Positions 1-8,982 of a DNA stretch of 64,000 bases are shown here, piece by piece. This DNA is from Paraburkholderia madseniana. Lineage in GTDB: Bacteria > Pseudomonadota > Gammaproteobacteria > Burkholderiales > Burkholderiaceae. The position numbers were made by a program, and so were the translations under genes. The notes under the pieces were generated by a model. It was not told the origin of the DNA. It worked only from the letters and a program-made list of their open reading frames with translations, and ran no database searches. Location: assembly GCF_009690905.1 (NCBI RefSeq), contig NZ_VOSW01000047.1, positions 1 to 64,000 of the forward strand. Reading direction: 5' to 3'. Each line of letters starts with the position of its first letter. Position 1 is the stretch's first letter.

Positions 1-1062
1 GACCTGGTGCGCGAGCCGCGCCGACCCGAAGGGCGTCCAGGCGAAGTGCGCGCGGCGGCACTTGCCGCGAGCGCGGCGCTGAACGCACGCCAGCAACCGG
101 CGAAGAACTCGCCGCTCGGCTCTGCGGGGAAGACCCAGGCGAAGTCGCCGGCGAGGGCACAGGCCCAACCGCAAGCGACATCGCAAGCAAAGCCGCAGGC
201 GAAGGCGCCGATCAAGGCGCCGGTGAACTCGACGCTGAACTCGCCTGTCAGCGCTCAGGCCAAGCCGCAAGCCAAACTGCAGGCCAAACCACACGCAACA
301 ACCGTCGGGCAAGGTTCGGCTGCGCGCGCCGCGCCAAAACCGGCGCCGGTGAACAAGCCCGCCGCCAAACTCAACGAGCGCGCCGCTGTGCCGAATGTCG
401 CGTTGAACGGCGCTTTGGCACTGACTTCGGAACGGGTTCGCGAACGGATGGTCGAACGCCTGCGTGCGAACGGCGTAACCGATCAGCGCGTGTTGAATGC
501 GATGTCGGTGGTGCCGCGCCACATGTTCGTCGACCCGGGCCTCGCGGCCCAGGCCTACGAAGATGCCGCGTTACCGATCGGCCATCACCAGACAATTTCC
601 AAGCCCTCTGTGGTCGCGCGGATGATCGAACTGGCGGCCGCCGGGCGCGCGTTGAACAACGTGCTCGAAATCGGCACCGGTTGCGGCTATCAGGCGGCGG
701 TACTGAGCCAGGTCGCGCGCGATGTTTACTCGATCGAACGCATCAAGCCGCTGTCCGAACGCGCGAAGACAAACTTGCGTCCGCTGCGCATTCCGAACAT
801 CCGGCTGCACTACGGCGACGGTCGCCTCGGGTTGCCGTCGGCGGCGCCGTTCGACGCGATCGTGATCGCCGCAGCCGGACTCGACGTACCGCAAGCATTA
901 CTTGAACAACTCGCGATCGGCGGCCGTCTGGTCGCGCCGGTCGGCTCGCAGGAAGGCCAGAACCAGGTGCTGACTCTGGTCGAACGCCTCGGACCCGCGC
1001 AGTGGCGCGAGTCGCGGCTTGATCGCGTTTTCTTTGTACCCTTAAAATCCGGAGTGATTTGA
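1..1062 (+). CDS. pcm: Protein-L-isoaspartate O-methyltransferase (5' end outside window)
   Basis: Repairs isomerised Asp/Asn residues by SAM-dependent methylation of L-isoaspartyl groups in the cytoplasm. The frame is open from base 1 and the first in-window start is a GTG at 7, so the true start almost certainly lies upstream and the gene is partial here. The C-terminal 210 residues or so are a standard PCMT domain: HHQTISKPS substrate loop, then the SAM site VLEIGTGCGYQ. The N-terminal 110 residues visible are a low-complexity tract rich in Ala, Lys, Gln and Pro with AQAKPQAK-like units, which is not part of the catalytic fold. It is followed by nlpD and rpoS, the classical gene order of proteobacteria in which surE usually precedes pcm. 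The stop overlaps a possible TTG start of nlpD. Confidence 0.93.
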   Translation, partial: DLVREPRRPEGRPGEVRAAALAASAALNARQQPAKNSPLGSAGKTQAKSPARAQAQPQATSQAKPQAKAPIKAPVNSTLNSPVSAQAKPQAKLQAKPHATTVGQGSAARAAPKPAPVNKPAAKLNERAAVPNVALNGALALTSERVRERMVERLRANGVTDQRVLNAMSVVPRHMFVDPGLAAQAYEDAALPIGHHQTISKPSVVARMIELAAAGRALNNVLEIGTGCGYQAAVLSQVARDVYSIERIKPLSERAKTNLRPLRIPNIRLHYGDGRLGLPSAAPFDAIVIAAAGLDVPQALLEQLAIGGRLVAPVGSQEGQNQVLTLVERLGPAQWRESRLDRVFFVPLKSGVI

Positions 1063-1067
1063 CACCG

Positions 1068-1994
1068 ATGAGTATGTTGCGCGCGATGCAAAGAACCAGA
1101 CTGACTACCCCCATGACCGTAACCCAGCGTAGCGTGTGCGTGCTCGCCTTGTCCCTGTTGATGTCGGCCTGTGCGACCCGCCTCGATCAGGCGCCGGTCG
1201 TCGACCGTTCCGGCAGCGGTGCGCTCGGCACGCAGGCCGCGCAGCAGCCGGCCGTGCCGCTCGGACCGCCGCCGCCGGGCTACTACCGCGTGAAGCCGGG
1301 CGATACGCTGTATCGGATCGCGTTGGAGAACGGCCAGAACTACCGCGATATTTCGACGTGGAACAATCTCACTAACCCGAATCAGATCGAAGTCGATCAG
1401 TTGCTGCGCGTCGTGCCGCCAGGCGCGAACACCGCCGCGCTGACGCCGGGCGTGTCGACGGCGCCGATCGGCAACGGTGGCACGGTGCAGAGCGCGCCGC
1501 TTGGCAGCACGGGTGCCGCAGCGGGCGTCGCGGCGCCGCCGATCTATGGTTCGGGTGCGAACAACGCCTCGCTAACGCCGCCGGCCAACCCGGGTGCTGC
1601 GAGCGATTCGAGCGCCGGCGCATCCGGCAACGTCGCGTTCTCATGGCCTGTGCGTGGACCGATGCTCGGCACGTTCAACGATTCGACCAACAAGGGTATT
1701 AATATCGGCGGCGCGGCTGGCGATCCGGTTAAGGCTTCTGCGGATGGGCGCGTGGTTTATGCCGGAAATGGGCTGCGTGGTTACGGCAATCTCATTATCA
1801 TCAAGCATGATGCAACTTATCTCACGGCGTATGCACACAACCGCGCTTTGATGGTAAAAGAGGGAGATGCGGTGACCAAAGGGCAGAAGATCGCCGAGAT
1901 GGGCAATAGCGATTCCGACCGCGTGATGTTGCATTTCGAAGTTCGCCGTCAGGGTAAACCTGTCGACCCACTGAAGTATTTGCCGCCGCAATAA
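1068..1994 (+). CDS. nlpD: NlpD-like LysM/M23 lipoprotein, amidase activator
   Basis: Envelope lipoprotein of the NlpD/EnvC type that in relatives activates periplasmic amidases during septum splitting. A signal peptide ends in a lipobox LMSAC. A LysM domain follows (YYRVKPGDTLYRIA onward), then a Pro/Gly/Ala-rich linker and a C-terminal LytM/M23 domain. The first metal-ligand motif of active M23 peptidases (HxGxD) is replaced by GINIGG, as in NlpD/EnvC activators, so direct hydrolysis is unlikely. ATG 1068 was chosen because it gives a short n-region. A TTG at 1059 overlapping the pcm stop and an ATG at 1074 are alternatives; GGAG lies at 1051. The gene leads directly into rpoS, whose promoter lies inside nlpD in many relatives. 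Confidence 0.9.
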   Translation: MSMLRAMQRTRLTTPMTVTQRSVCVLALSLLMSACATRLDQAPVVDRSGSGALGTQAAQQPAVPLGPPPPGYYRVKPGDTLYRIALENGQNYRDISTWNNLTNPNQIEVDQLLRVVPPGANTAALTPGVSTAPIGNGGTVQSAPLGSTGAAAGVAAPPIYGSGANNASLTPPANPGAASDSSAGASGNVAFSWPVRGPMLGTFNDSTNKGINIGGAAGDPVKASADGRVVYAGNGLRGYGNLIIIKHDATYLTAYAHNRALMVKEGDAVTKGQKIAEMGNSDSDRVMLHFEVRRQGKPVDPLKYLPPQ

Positions 1995-2005
1995 GCGATA
2001 CGACC

Positions 2006-3076
2006 ATGCCGAAATCGAAGCGCCGCCTGCCGCAAGCCGAGTCTGAGACGATTAGCCGCGTCACGCCCGCTTCGGTGGAGGAAAGCGGCGCTTCGGAAGT
2101 TGAAGAAGAGATCGCAGAGGAGCGCGATCTCGACGAACGTCAGGGTGGCGCGGAAGAGCCCAGCGAGGCCCGCGAAGTTCCTGCCGACGCAGACGACTTC
2201 CGTGCGCTTCTGCAAGCCGAGCTGACGGCCGACACGATTCAGCACTACCTGAACCGCATCAGCGTCAAGCCGCTCCTGACTGTCGAGGAAGAGCAGAAGT
2301 ATTCGCGTCTGGCGAAGGCGGGCGAGTTCGAAGCGCGGCAAGTGATGATCGAGCGCAATCTGCGGCTCGTCGTCAGCATCGCAAAGGGTTACCTGAACCG
2401 CGGTGTGCCGCTGCTCGATCTGATCGAAGAGGGCAATCTCGGCCTCATGCACGCCATCGAGAAATTCGATCCGACGCGCGGCTTCCGTTTCTCGACGTAT
2501 GCCACCTGGTGGATTCGCCAAAGCATCGAGCGCGCGATCATGAACCAGGCGCGCACGGTGCGTTTGCCGGTGCACGTGATCCGTGAGCTCAACCAGGTGC
2601 TGCGCGCGAAGCGCCATCTGGAAAAGAATTCGATGAATTCCGGCGAAGCGGCCGAGCGTCGCGACGCCAGTATCGACGACATCGCGTATCTGACCGGCAA
2701 GACCACCGACGAAGTCACCGACATTCTCGCGCTGAACGAACACACCGCATCGCTCGATGCGCCGCTCGATCTCGACCCGGCGAGCAGCCTGCTCGATCTG
2801 CTGTCCGACGACCAAAGCCAGTCGCCGGACGCCGAAGTGCAGCATCGCGAGCTGGAAACGCTTACACGCGCGTGGCTCGCGCGCCTGTCGGACAAGCATC
2901 GTCATGTGATCGAGCGCCGCTTTGGGCTGAACCATATCGAGCCCGCCACGCTCGAAGAGCTGGCCGACGAAATGGGCCTCACGCGCGAGCGTGTGCGCCA
3001 GATCCAACAGGAAGCGCTGGTGCGGCTGAAGCGCTTCTTTGCCTCCAACGGTGTTCGGAAAGACGCCGTTCTATAA
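2006..3076 (+). CDS. rpoS: RNA polymerase sigma factor RpoS (sigma-38)
   Basis: General stress and stationary-phase sigma factor. The 356-residue protein has an acidic N-terminal extension of about 65 residues, region 1.2/2 with the -10 recognition and melting helix around residues 155-180 (FSTYATWWIRQSIERAI), region 3, and region 4 with a helix-turn-helix near 310-340 (GLTRERVRQIQQEAL). The length and the non-acidic spacer between regions 1 and 2 fit RpoS rather than RpoD. It starts 11 bases after nlpD stops, so it can be cotranscribed with it. The stop is 4 bases before the next gene's ATG. Confidence 0.95.
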   Translation: MPKSKRRLPQAESETISRVTPASVEESGASEVEEEIAEERDLDERQGGAEEPSEAREVPADADDFRALLQAELTADTIQHYLNRISVKPLLTVEEEQKYSRLAKAGEFEARQVMIERNLRLVVSIAKGYLNRGVPLLDLIEEGNLGLMHAIEKFDPTRGFRFSTYATWWIRQSIERAIMNQARTVRLPVHVIRELNQVLRAKRHLEKNSMNSGEAAERRDASIDDIAYLTGKTTDEVTDILALNEHTASLDAPLDLDPASSLLDLLSDDQSQSPDAEVQHRELETLTRAWLARLSDKHRHVIERRFGLNHIEPATLEELADEMGLTRERVRQIQQEALVRLKRFFASNGVRKDAVL

Positions 3077-3080
3077 CCTG

Positions 3081-3857
3081 ATGACACCGATTCTTGTTTT
3101 CGACATCGAGACGATTCCCGATGTCGCCGGCATTCGCCGCCTCGAAGATCTGCCCGCCACGCTGAGCGACGCCGAAGTCGCCGAGCATGCTTTTGCGGCG
3201 CGCCGCGAAAAGACCGGGAGCGATTTCCTTCCGCACCACCTGCAACGGATCGCGGCTATTTCCTGCGTGTTCCGCGACAACAACGGTTTCCGTGTCCGCT
3301 CGCTCGGCACGCTGGAAGACGGCGAGGCGGCGCTCGTGCAGTCGTTTTATCGTGTGATCGAAAAGTACACGCCGCAGCTCGTGTCGTGGAACGGCGGCGG
3401 GTTCGACCTGCCGGTGCTGAACTACCGCGCGCTGGTCAACGGCATTCCGGCCTCCCGTTTCTGGGATCTCGGCGAGGACGACCGCGAGTTCAAGTGGAAC
3501 AACTACATCAGCCGCTATCACTCGCGTCACACCGATCTGATGGACGTGCTGGCGATGTATCAGGCGCGCGCCAATGCGCCGCTCGACGCGCTCGCGAAGA
3601 TGTGCGGCTTCCCAGGCAAGATGGGGATGGACGGCAGCCAGGTGTGGCACGCTTACCAGGAAGGCCGTATCGAGGAAATCCGCAATTATTGCGAGACCGA
3701 CGTCGTCAATACGTACCTGCTGTATTGCCGCTTCCAGCTCATCCGCGGCGCGTTTTCGGCCGAAGAGTATGCTGACGAGATCAACCTGGTCAAAAATGCG
3801 CTGGCGCTGGAAGCGGCGCCGCAATGGGCCGAGTATCTGGCCGCATTCGATCAGTAA
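3081..3857 (+). CDS. DEDD-type 3'-5' exonuclease (PolB exo-like)
   Basis: Predicted single-domain 3'-5' exonuclease of the DNA-polymerase-B proofreading-like family. Motif I is FDIETIPD at residues 6-13 (catalytic Asp and Glu), motif II is in SWNGGGFDLPVLNYRA, and motif III is near YCETDVVNTYLLY. These supply the acidic residues for two-metal catalysis. ATG 3081 directly precedes the first conserved strand; an upstream TTG at 3039 would lie inside rpoS. The 258-residue length leaves no room for a polymerase domain. The gene is probably transcribed with rpoS. The physiological substrate is not known from sequence. Confidence 0.85.
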   Translation: MTPILVFDIETIPDVAGIRRLEDLPATLSDAEVAEHAFAARREKTGSDFLPHHLQRIAAISCVFRDNNGFRVRSLGTLEDGEAALVQSFYRVIEKYTPQLVSWNGGGFDLPVLNYRALVNGIPASRFWDLGEDDREFKWNNYISRYHSRHTDLMDVLAMYQARANAPLDALAKMCGFPGKMGMDGSQVWHAYQEGRIEEIRNYCETDVVNTYLLYCRFQLIRGAFSAEEYADEINLVKNALALEAAPQWAEYLAAFDQ

Positions 3858-4046
3858 GCGGTTTATCAGTCTTGTTGTAACGAAGCCGTTCGCCGCACAC
3901 TAACGTGCTTGACGGCAGCCGCCGTGGTGCGAAGTCGTGCGCACGCGCCAGGGTTCGCCTTATGCTAATCGTGATCGAAGCGATCGGTGGGCGCGGCGCT
4001 TCGTCTACAATCTCGCCTTTCCCCCAAGTTTGTCAGGAAGTCGCAG

Positions 4047-5465
4047 GTGTCCCGAACTGCCCCCCAACGTCGCTCGCCGAAGCGCCAGAAGGCGCCCGCT
4101 CCGGCGAAAGCGCACGTCATTACCGGCACTGAGCCGATCATCGAAATCGTGTCGCTCGACATGGAAGCGCGCGGCGTGGGCCGCATCGAGAGCGAAGACG
4201 GCACGCCCGGCAAGGTGATTTTTGTCGAAGGCGCGTTGCCCGGCGAGCGTGTCAGCTACTCGACGCATCGCAGCAAGCCGAAATTCGAGCAGGCTGAGGT
4301 CGTCCAGGTATTCCGCGAAAGCGTGCTTCGCACCAAGCCGAAGTGCACGTACTTCGATATCTGCGGCGGCTGTTCGATGCAGCATCTCGACATCCGCGCC
4401 CAGATTGCCGTCAAGCAGCGTGTGCTCGAAGACAATTTCCAGCATCTGGCGAAGTTGCGTCCGGAGACCGTGTTCCGGCCGATTCACGGGCCGGCCTGGG
4501 GATACCGCTACCGCGCGCGTCTGGCGGTGCGCTATCTGCCGGAAAAGGGCGGCATGCGCATCGGCTTCTACGAGAAGAAGAGCAGCTATATCGCCGACAT
4601 GAAGACCTGCGAGATACTGCCGCCGCATGTGTCGGCGATGCTGATGCCGCTGCGCTTCATGGTCCGCAAGCTGTCGATTTACGATCGTATGCCGCAGATC
4701 GAGCTGGCGGTCGGCTCATCCGTCACTGCGCTGGTGCTGCGCAATCTCGCGCCGATCACCTCCGCCGACGAGCAGGTGCTGCGCGATTTCGCCGACGAAC
4801 ACAAGATTCAGTGGTGGTTGCAGCCGGGCGGTCCTGACACGGTGACGCCGTTCTATCCGCTCGACATGCAACTCGACTACACGCTGCCGGAATACAACAT
4901 CCGGATGCCGTTCAAGCCGACCGACTTCACCCAGGTGAATCACGCGATCAATCGCGTGCTGGTGAGCCGTGCGCTGCGTCTGCTGGCCCCGGCCAGAACG
5001 GACCGGGTGCTCGACCTGTTTTGCGGAATTGGCAATTTCACGCTGCCGCTTGCCCGGATTTCGAAGGAAGTGATGGGTATCGAAGGCAGTGACGTGCTGA
5101 CTTCGCGCGCGCTTGCCAATGCCGAACTGACCGGTGTGGCGGGGCATCCCTCGTTCGCCTGCCGCAACCTGTTCGAAGTGACCGCCGACGATATGCGCGC
5201 GCTCGGCCATTTCGACAAATTCCTTATCGACCCGCCGCGCGAAGGTGCGCTGGCTGTCGCCAAGGCGCTCGCGGAGATTGCGCAGAGCGGCGATGGGCCG
5301 TTGCCCAAGCGTATCGTCTACGTGTCGTGCGCGCCAGCCACGCTCGCTCGCGATGCGGGCCTGCTGGTGCATGAGGCCGGCTACCGGCTGGTGGGTGCCG
5401 GTGTGGTGAACATGTTCCCACACACCTCGCACGTGGAGTCGATTGCGTTGTTCGAACGGGACTGA
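4047..5465 (+). CDS. rlmD: 23S rRNA (uracil-1939-C5)-methyltransferase RlmD
   Basis: Methylates U1939 of 23S rRNA using SAM. An N-terminal TRAM domain (about residues 30-90) is followed by a [4Fe-4S] cluster motif with Cys100, Cys106, Cys109 and distal Cys188. The SAM site is VLDLFCGIGNF. The nucleophile is Cys428 in YVSCAPATLARD. GTG 4047 was chosen because AGGAAG sits six bases upstream (4035-4040); an in-frame GTG at 3987 has no such site. The gene ends just before a perfect 18-bp hairpin that separates it from convergent bamD. Confidence 0.93.
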   Translation: MSRTAPQRRSPKRQKAPAPAKAHVITGTEPIIEIVSLDMEARGVGRIESEDGTPGKVIFVEGALPGERVSYSTHRSKPKFEQAEVVQVFRESVLRTKPKCTYFDICGGCSMQHLDIRAQIAVKQRVLEDNFQHLAKLRPETVFRPIHGPAWGYRYRARLAVRYLPEKGGMRIGFYEKKSSYIADMKTCEILPPHVSAMLMPLRFMVRKLSIYDRMPQIELAVGSSVTALVLRNLAPITSADEQVLRDFADEHKIQWWLQPGGPDTVTPFYPLDMQLDYTLPEYNIRMPFKPTDFTQVNHAINRVLVSRALRLLAPARTDRVLDLFCGIGNFTLPLARISKEVMGIEGSDVLTSRALANAELTGVAGHPSFACRNLFEVTADDMRALGHFDKFLIDPPREGALAVAKALAEIAQSGDGPLPKRIVYVSCAPATLARDAGLLVHEAGYRLVGAGVVNMFPHTSHVESIALFERD

Positions 5466-5512
5466 GGGCGCCCGGTTGCCGGCTGGTGCTGCATAGGCTG
5501 ACGGCGCTGCAC

Positions 5513-5552
5513 AAACAGAAACGCCACGACCGAAGTCGTGGCGTTTCTGTTT
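5513..5552. terminator. Bidirectional hairpin between rlmD and bamD
   Basis: A perfect 18-bp stem (5513-5530 with 5535-5552) is closed by a CGAA loop. The outer arms read AAACAGAAACG on one side and CGTTTCTGTTT on the other. It lies between two convergent genes, where it could terminate transcription from both sides. Confidence 0.85.
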
Positions 5553-5573
5553 AAGGCAGCAGCTGGTCGAGGC

Positions 5574-6434
5574 TTAGAACTGCCACCACGACTTTTCCTT
5601 ACCCGGCCTTGCATGGCCCGTGATGTACGGGCTGTCGGGGAAGGTGCCGGCCAGAATGCGCTTCGTGTCGTCGGCCATTTGCGGCTGGTTCAGCTTCTCA
5701 TACGACAGCATCATGATGTGCAGTGCGTCTTCGATAGCCGGCGCGTTCTTGTATTCCTTCAGCGCCAGTTGCGCGCGGTTGATCGCGGCGACATACGCGC
5801 CACGGCGGTAGTAATAATCCGCCGCATGAACTTCGTGCGACGCCAGCGCGTTCACGATATAGCGCATGCGTTGCGCGGCGTCCGGTGCATACTTGCTGTT
5901 CGGGTACTTGTCGACCACGATCTTGAACGCGTCATACGACTCGCGCAGCGACTTCGGATCGCGCTCGCTCATGTCCTGGCCGGAGAAGCGGCCGAACAGA
6001 CCGAGGTCGTCGTTGAAGTGGATCATGCCCTTCAGGTAGTACGCGTACGCGATGTCCGGGTGATCCGGGTGCAACTGGATGAAGCGGTCGATCGCCTGGT
6101 CGGCGGCGGCGTTTTCGTTATCTTTCCAGTTGCAATACGCGACGTTGATCTGCGCTTGCTGGGCAAAGTGGCCGAACGGATCACGGCCTTCGAGCATCTC
6201 GAAATACTTGGCGCACTTGCCGAAATCACCACCGGTCAGAGCGTCGTTCGCCTCCGTATATAATTTGTTGTTGTTCCACGTAGCCGTCTCGTCGGTCTTT
6301 TCCGGCAGGCCGTGGCAAGCCGCAACAACGGCGACGGCTGCGGCGCACGCAATGTATCCGGCCACTTTCCGGGCCATCTTCTTGATGACCGCCAAATTGA
6401 TCGCCGCTTTAGTGATGGTGTTCAAGGCTCGCAT
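5574..6434 (-). CDS. bamD: Outer membrane assembly lipoprotein BamD
   Basis: Essential lipoprotein of the BAM complex that folds beta-barrel outer membrane proteins, anchored in the inner leaflet of the outer membrane. A signal peptide with lipobox VVAAC is followed by TPR-like repeats through about residue 260 (for example DQAIDRFIQLHPDHPDIAYA and DAFKIVVDKYPNSKYAPDA), the usual BamD layout. From ATG 6434 it has 286 residues. ATG 6377 (MARKVAGYIA) would give a more typical lipoprotein signal, so the start is uncertain by 19 codons. It diverges from rluD with only 38 bases between starts. Confidence 0.92.
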   Translation of the reverse strand: MRALNTITKAAINLAVIKKMARKVAGYIACAAAVAVVAACHGLPEKTDETATWNNNKLYTEANDALTGGDFGKCAKYFEMLEGRDPFGHFAQQAQINVAYCNWKDNENAAADQAIDRFIQLHPDHPDIAYAYYLKGMIHFNDDLGLFGRFSGQDMSERDPKSLRESYDAFKIVVDKYPNSKYAPDAAQRMRYIVNALASHEVHAADYYYRRGAYVAAINRAQLALKEYKNAPAIEDALHIMMLSYEKLNQPQMADDTKRILAGTFPDSPYITGHARPGKEKSWWQF

Positions 6435-6472
6435 TTTCCAGTCTAGCTTTACGTCCAGGTGACCCAGACTCA

Positions 6473-7759
6473 ATGACCCGCTCAAATACTCCAGGCGCCG
6501 CAACCGGTGCCGGGAATAGCAACAAAGATTATAGCGTAAGCGCTGACCCCTCCGACGCGTTGGGCGTCGATTCACTCGACGACGATCTCGGCAGCGACGC
6601 GCTTGCCGCTGCCGGCCCGCAAAGCAGGGTGCCGACGGTGGCGGGCCCCGTGGCGGACGAGTCGCCGCGCAGCGTCGTCGTGCCCGACGAACTGGCCGGC
6701 GAACGCCTCGACAAGGTGCTCGCCCGAATCTTTCCGGAGTTTTCACGTAACCGGCTGCAAAGCTGGATCGAATCGGAGCGGGTGCGCATCGACGGCAAGC
6801 CGGCCAAAATCCGTCAGCCGGTACCGCTTGGGGCCACCATAGAGCTCGTGCCCGATCTGCTGCCTGAACAACTCGCGTTCACGCCTGAGCCGGTGCCGCT
6901 CGAAATCGTCTACGAGGACGACACGCTGGTGGTCATCAACAAGCCGGCCGGCATGGTCGTGCATCCGGCGGCCGGCAACTGGAGCGGCACCGTTCTTAAC
7001 GGCCTGCTGTACCGCTACGGCGACGCCGCGGCAGGCCTGCCGCGCGCCGGTATCGTGCATCGGCTCGACAAGGAAACGTCCGGACTGATGGTGGTGGCGC
7101 GCACGCTCGAGGCGCAGACGGATCTGGTGCGCCAGCTCCAGGCACGCACGGTGAAGCGCCGTTATCTCGCGCTGGTGTGGGGCAACATGCCCGAAGAAGG
7201 CACGATCGACGCGCCGATTGGCCGCGATCCGCGCGAACGCACGCGCATGGCGGTGGTGACGAGCGCATCGGGCAAAGCGGCGCGCACGCATTTCCGGCGC
7301 GTGGACACGGCGATCTGGCAGCGTCAGCCAGTCACCGCGATTCATTGCGATCTGGAAACCGGTCGCACCCATCAGATTCGCGTGCATTGTGCGCATATCG
7401 GCCATCCGCTGCTCGGCGATCCGATTTATGGGCGCGCGCGCGGCAAGCGCTCGGTGACGCCGTTGCCGGACGGTTTCGCGCGTCAGGCGTTGCATGCATG
7501 GCGCCTCGGTCTGATCCACCCGAAAACCGGCCGGACCATGCAATGGCGCGCCGATGCACCGGAAGACATGCAGGTGCTGTCGGCGGCGCTTGGCTTGGGG
7601 CGTGACGATGCAGGCGAGTTCGACGAGACGTACTACGAGGAAGACGACTACGACGCTTCGCTGGACGACGACATCGATGAAGACAGCGCACACAGCGACG
7701 ACGATCACGACGAAGACCAGGATCACGACGACGAACACGACGAGGACGGTCACGCATGA
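6473..7759 (+). CDS. rluD: 23S rRNA pseudouridine synthase RluD with acidic tail
   Basis: Makes pseudouridines in helix 69 of 23S rRNA (positions 1911, 1915 and 1917 in the E. coli enzyme). An N-terminal disordered stretch of about 70 residues precedes an S4 RNA-binding domain (GERLDKVLARIFPEFSRNRL). The RluA-family catalytic domain follows, with HRLDKETSGLMVVA carrying the catalytic Asp and ETGRTHQIRVH. The last 55 residues or so are almost entirely Asp, Glu and His, absent from E. coli RluD; this may be disordered or bind metal. The stop overlaps the pgeF start (ATGA), so the two are translationally coupled. Confidence 0.92.
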   Translation: MTRSNTPGAATGAGNSNKDYSVSADPSDALGVDSLDDDLGSDALAAAGPQSRVPTVAGPVADESPRSVVVPDELAGERLDKVLARIFPEFSRNRLQSWIESERVRIDGKPAKIRQPVPLGATIELVPDLLPEQLAFTPEPVPLEIVYEDDTLVVINKPAGMVVHPAAGNWSGTVLNGLLYRYGDAAAGLPRAGIVHRLDKETSGLMVVARTLEAQTDLVRQLQARTVKRRYLALVWGNMPEEGTIDAPIGRDPRERTRMAVVTSASGKAARTHFRRVDTAIWQRQPVTAIHCDLETGRTHQIRVHCAHIGHPLLGDPIYGRARGKRSVTPLPDGFARQALHAWRLGLIHPKTGRTMQWRADAPEDMQVLSAALGLGRDDAGEFDETYYEEDDYDASLDDDIDEDSAHSDDDHDEDQDHDDEHDEDGHA

Positions 7760-8604
7760 GCTTGCCCGCGCTGAGCTTTGCCGATGTTGTGCAACCCGCA
7801 TGGAACGTGTCGCCGCGTGTGCGCGCGCTCGTCACCACGCGCAACGGGGGCGTGAGCGAGCCGCCGTTCGGCCGTTGGCAGGATGGCGCTGACCAGCCTG
7901 GCGGCCTGAATCTGGGGATGAAAAGCGGTGACGATCCCGCCGCGGTCGCAACCAATCGCGCACGCTTGCTGAGTCTGGCAGGCGTAGGCGAGGCCGCGTG
8001 GCTCGAACAGATTCACGGCGCGGGCATCGTGCGCGCGGAAGATGCGATCGCGCAGACTCATGCAAGCGGTACGCCGACCCGAGCGGACGCTAGCGTCACC
8101 GATCGGCCCGGCACGGTGTGTGTCGTGATGATCGCCGATTGCATGCCGGTGCTGTTGTGCGACGAAGCGGGACGCGCGGTCGGCGCGGCCCATGCCGGCT
8201 GGCGTGGTTTGGCCGCGGGTATCGTCGAGCAGACCGCGCAGCGCGTCGCCGCTCTCGCCGGCGTGGAGGCCGCATCGTTGCATGCCTACCTGGGTCCGGC
8301 GATCGGACCGGACGCATTCGAGGTGGGTGCAGATGTGCGTGACGCCTTCATGAACGGCGTGGGCGGCGCGCAACGCGACGCCACCGCAAATGCATTCATT
8401 ACGCATCCGCAAACCCCCGGCAAATATCTCGCCGATCTCACGGCGCTGGCGCGTTTGCGCTTGCAACGGCTCGGCGTGACGCGCGTTATTGGCGGCGATC
8501 TGTGTACGGTCACGCAACGTGATCGTTTCTATTCCTATCGCCGTGATCGCGAGACAGGGCGCATGGCCGCGCTGATCTGGCTGGACGATCAGGCTACGCA
8601 TTAG
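7756..8604 (+). CDS. pgeF: YfiH/PgeF family purine nucleoside phosphorylase (laccase-domain)
   Basis: Member of the YfiH family, formerly called polyphenol oxidase. Members act as zinc-dependent purine nucleoside phosphorylases/adenosine deaminases and edit peptidoglycan precursors in E. coli. Visible motifs are TTRNGGVSE, QIHG, DCMPVLLCDEAG, AHAGWRGLAAGI and the C-terminal FYSYRRDRETGRMAALIWL. The Cys and His residues in DCMP and AHAGWRG are the zinc ligands of the family. The 282-residue length is typical. Its ATG overlaps the rluD stop by four bases, and rluD-pgeF adjacency is widespread in proteobacteria. Confidence 0.88.
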   Translation: MSLPALSFADVVQPAWNVSPRVRALVTTRNGGVSEPPFGRWQDGADQPGGLNLGMKSGDDPAAVATNRARLLSLAGVGEAAWLEQIHGAGIVRAEDAIAQTHASGTPTRADASVTDRPGTVCVVMIADCMPVLLCDEAGRAVGAAHAGWRGLAAGIVEQTAQRVAALAGVEAASLHAYLGPAIGPDAFEVGADVRDAFMNGVGGAQRDATANAFITHPQTPGKYLADLTALARLRLQRLGVTRVIGGDLCTVTQRDRFYSYRRDRETGRMAALIWLDDQATH

Positions 8605-8625
8605 TCCGGCACTCAATCATCCACG

Positions 8626-8675
8626 CACGGCCGCATGATGGCGCTTTGTTTTGTCAGCGCAATCATGCGGCCGTG
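8626..8675. terminator. Long hairpin after pgeF
   Basis: A 14-bp perfect inverted repeat (8626-8639 with 8662-8675) continues, after one mismatch, into a 5-bp inner stem (8641-8645 with 8656-8660) and a 10-base loop. There is no T-run after it. It probably ends or insulates the rluD-pgeF transcript upstream of phaC. Confidence 0.6.
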
Positions 8676-8809
8676 GCGCTTCTCGCCGTTGCCTCGACCG
8701 GCGCGACGTCTTCCTGCGAGCATCCGTATGAGGGTTTATTCGGAGGCGCGTTGCGTGTTTTTGCTGCGCTGCCGGATTTTGCCGCGCATGAGTTAATCTG
8801 CCGCTAAAA

Positions 8810-8891
8810 GTGCCCGCGGGTGAACGGATAAATGCGCGTAAATACACATAAGCCCATGCAATACGGGAGCTTTTTTTGCTTATGCGGGCAC
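8810..8891 (+). promoter_or_regulatory. Structured A+T-rich segment upstream of phaC
   Basis: This part of the 525-base gap before phaC contains nested inverted repeats. GTGCCCGC (8810-8817) pairs with GCGGGCAC (8884-8891), and CATAAGC (8847-8853) pairs with GCTTATG (8878-8884), beside a run of seven T (8871-8877). It could be a terminator, a leader structure or an operator region. No encoded gene is evident. The function is inferred from structure only. Confidence 0.35.
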
Positions 8892-8982
8892 TTATCAACC
8901 CATGTTCCAAAAGCGCGATCTGCTATACAGGGAAAACGATAATTAAAAAACTATCGCACTGCGGCAAAATCGGGAACAAGCA

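Noticed and set aside
1949..3007. 352-codon open frame on the - strand
   Set aside because: Antisense to rpoS; the product has no recognisable domain.
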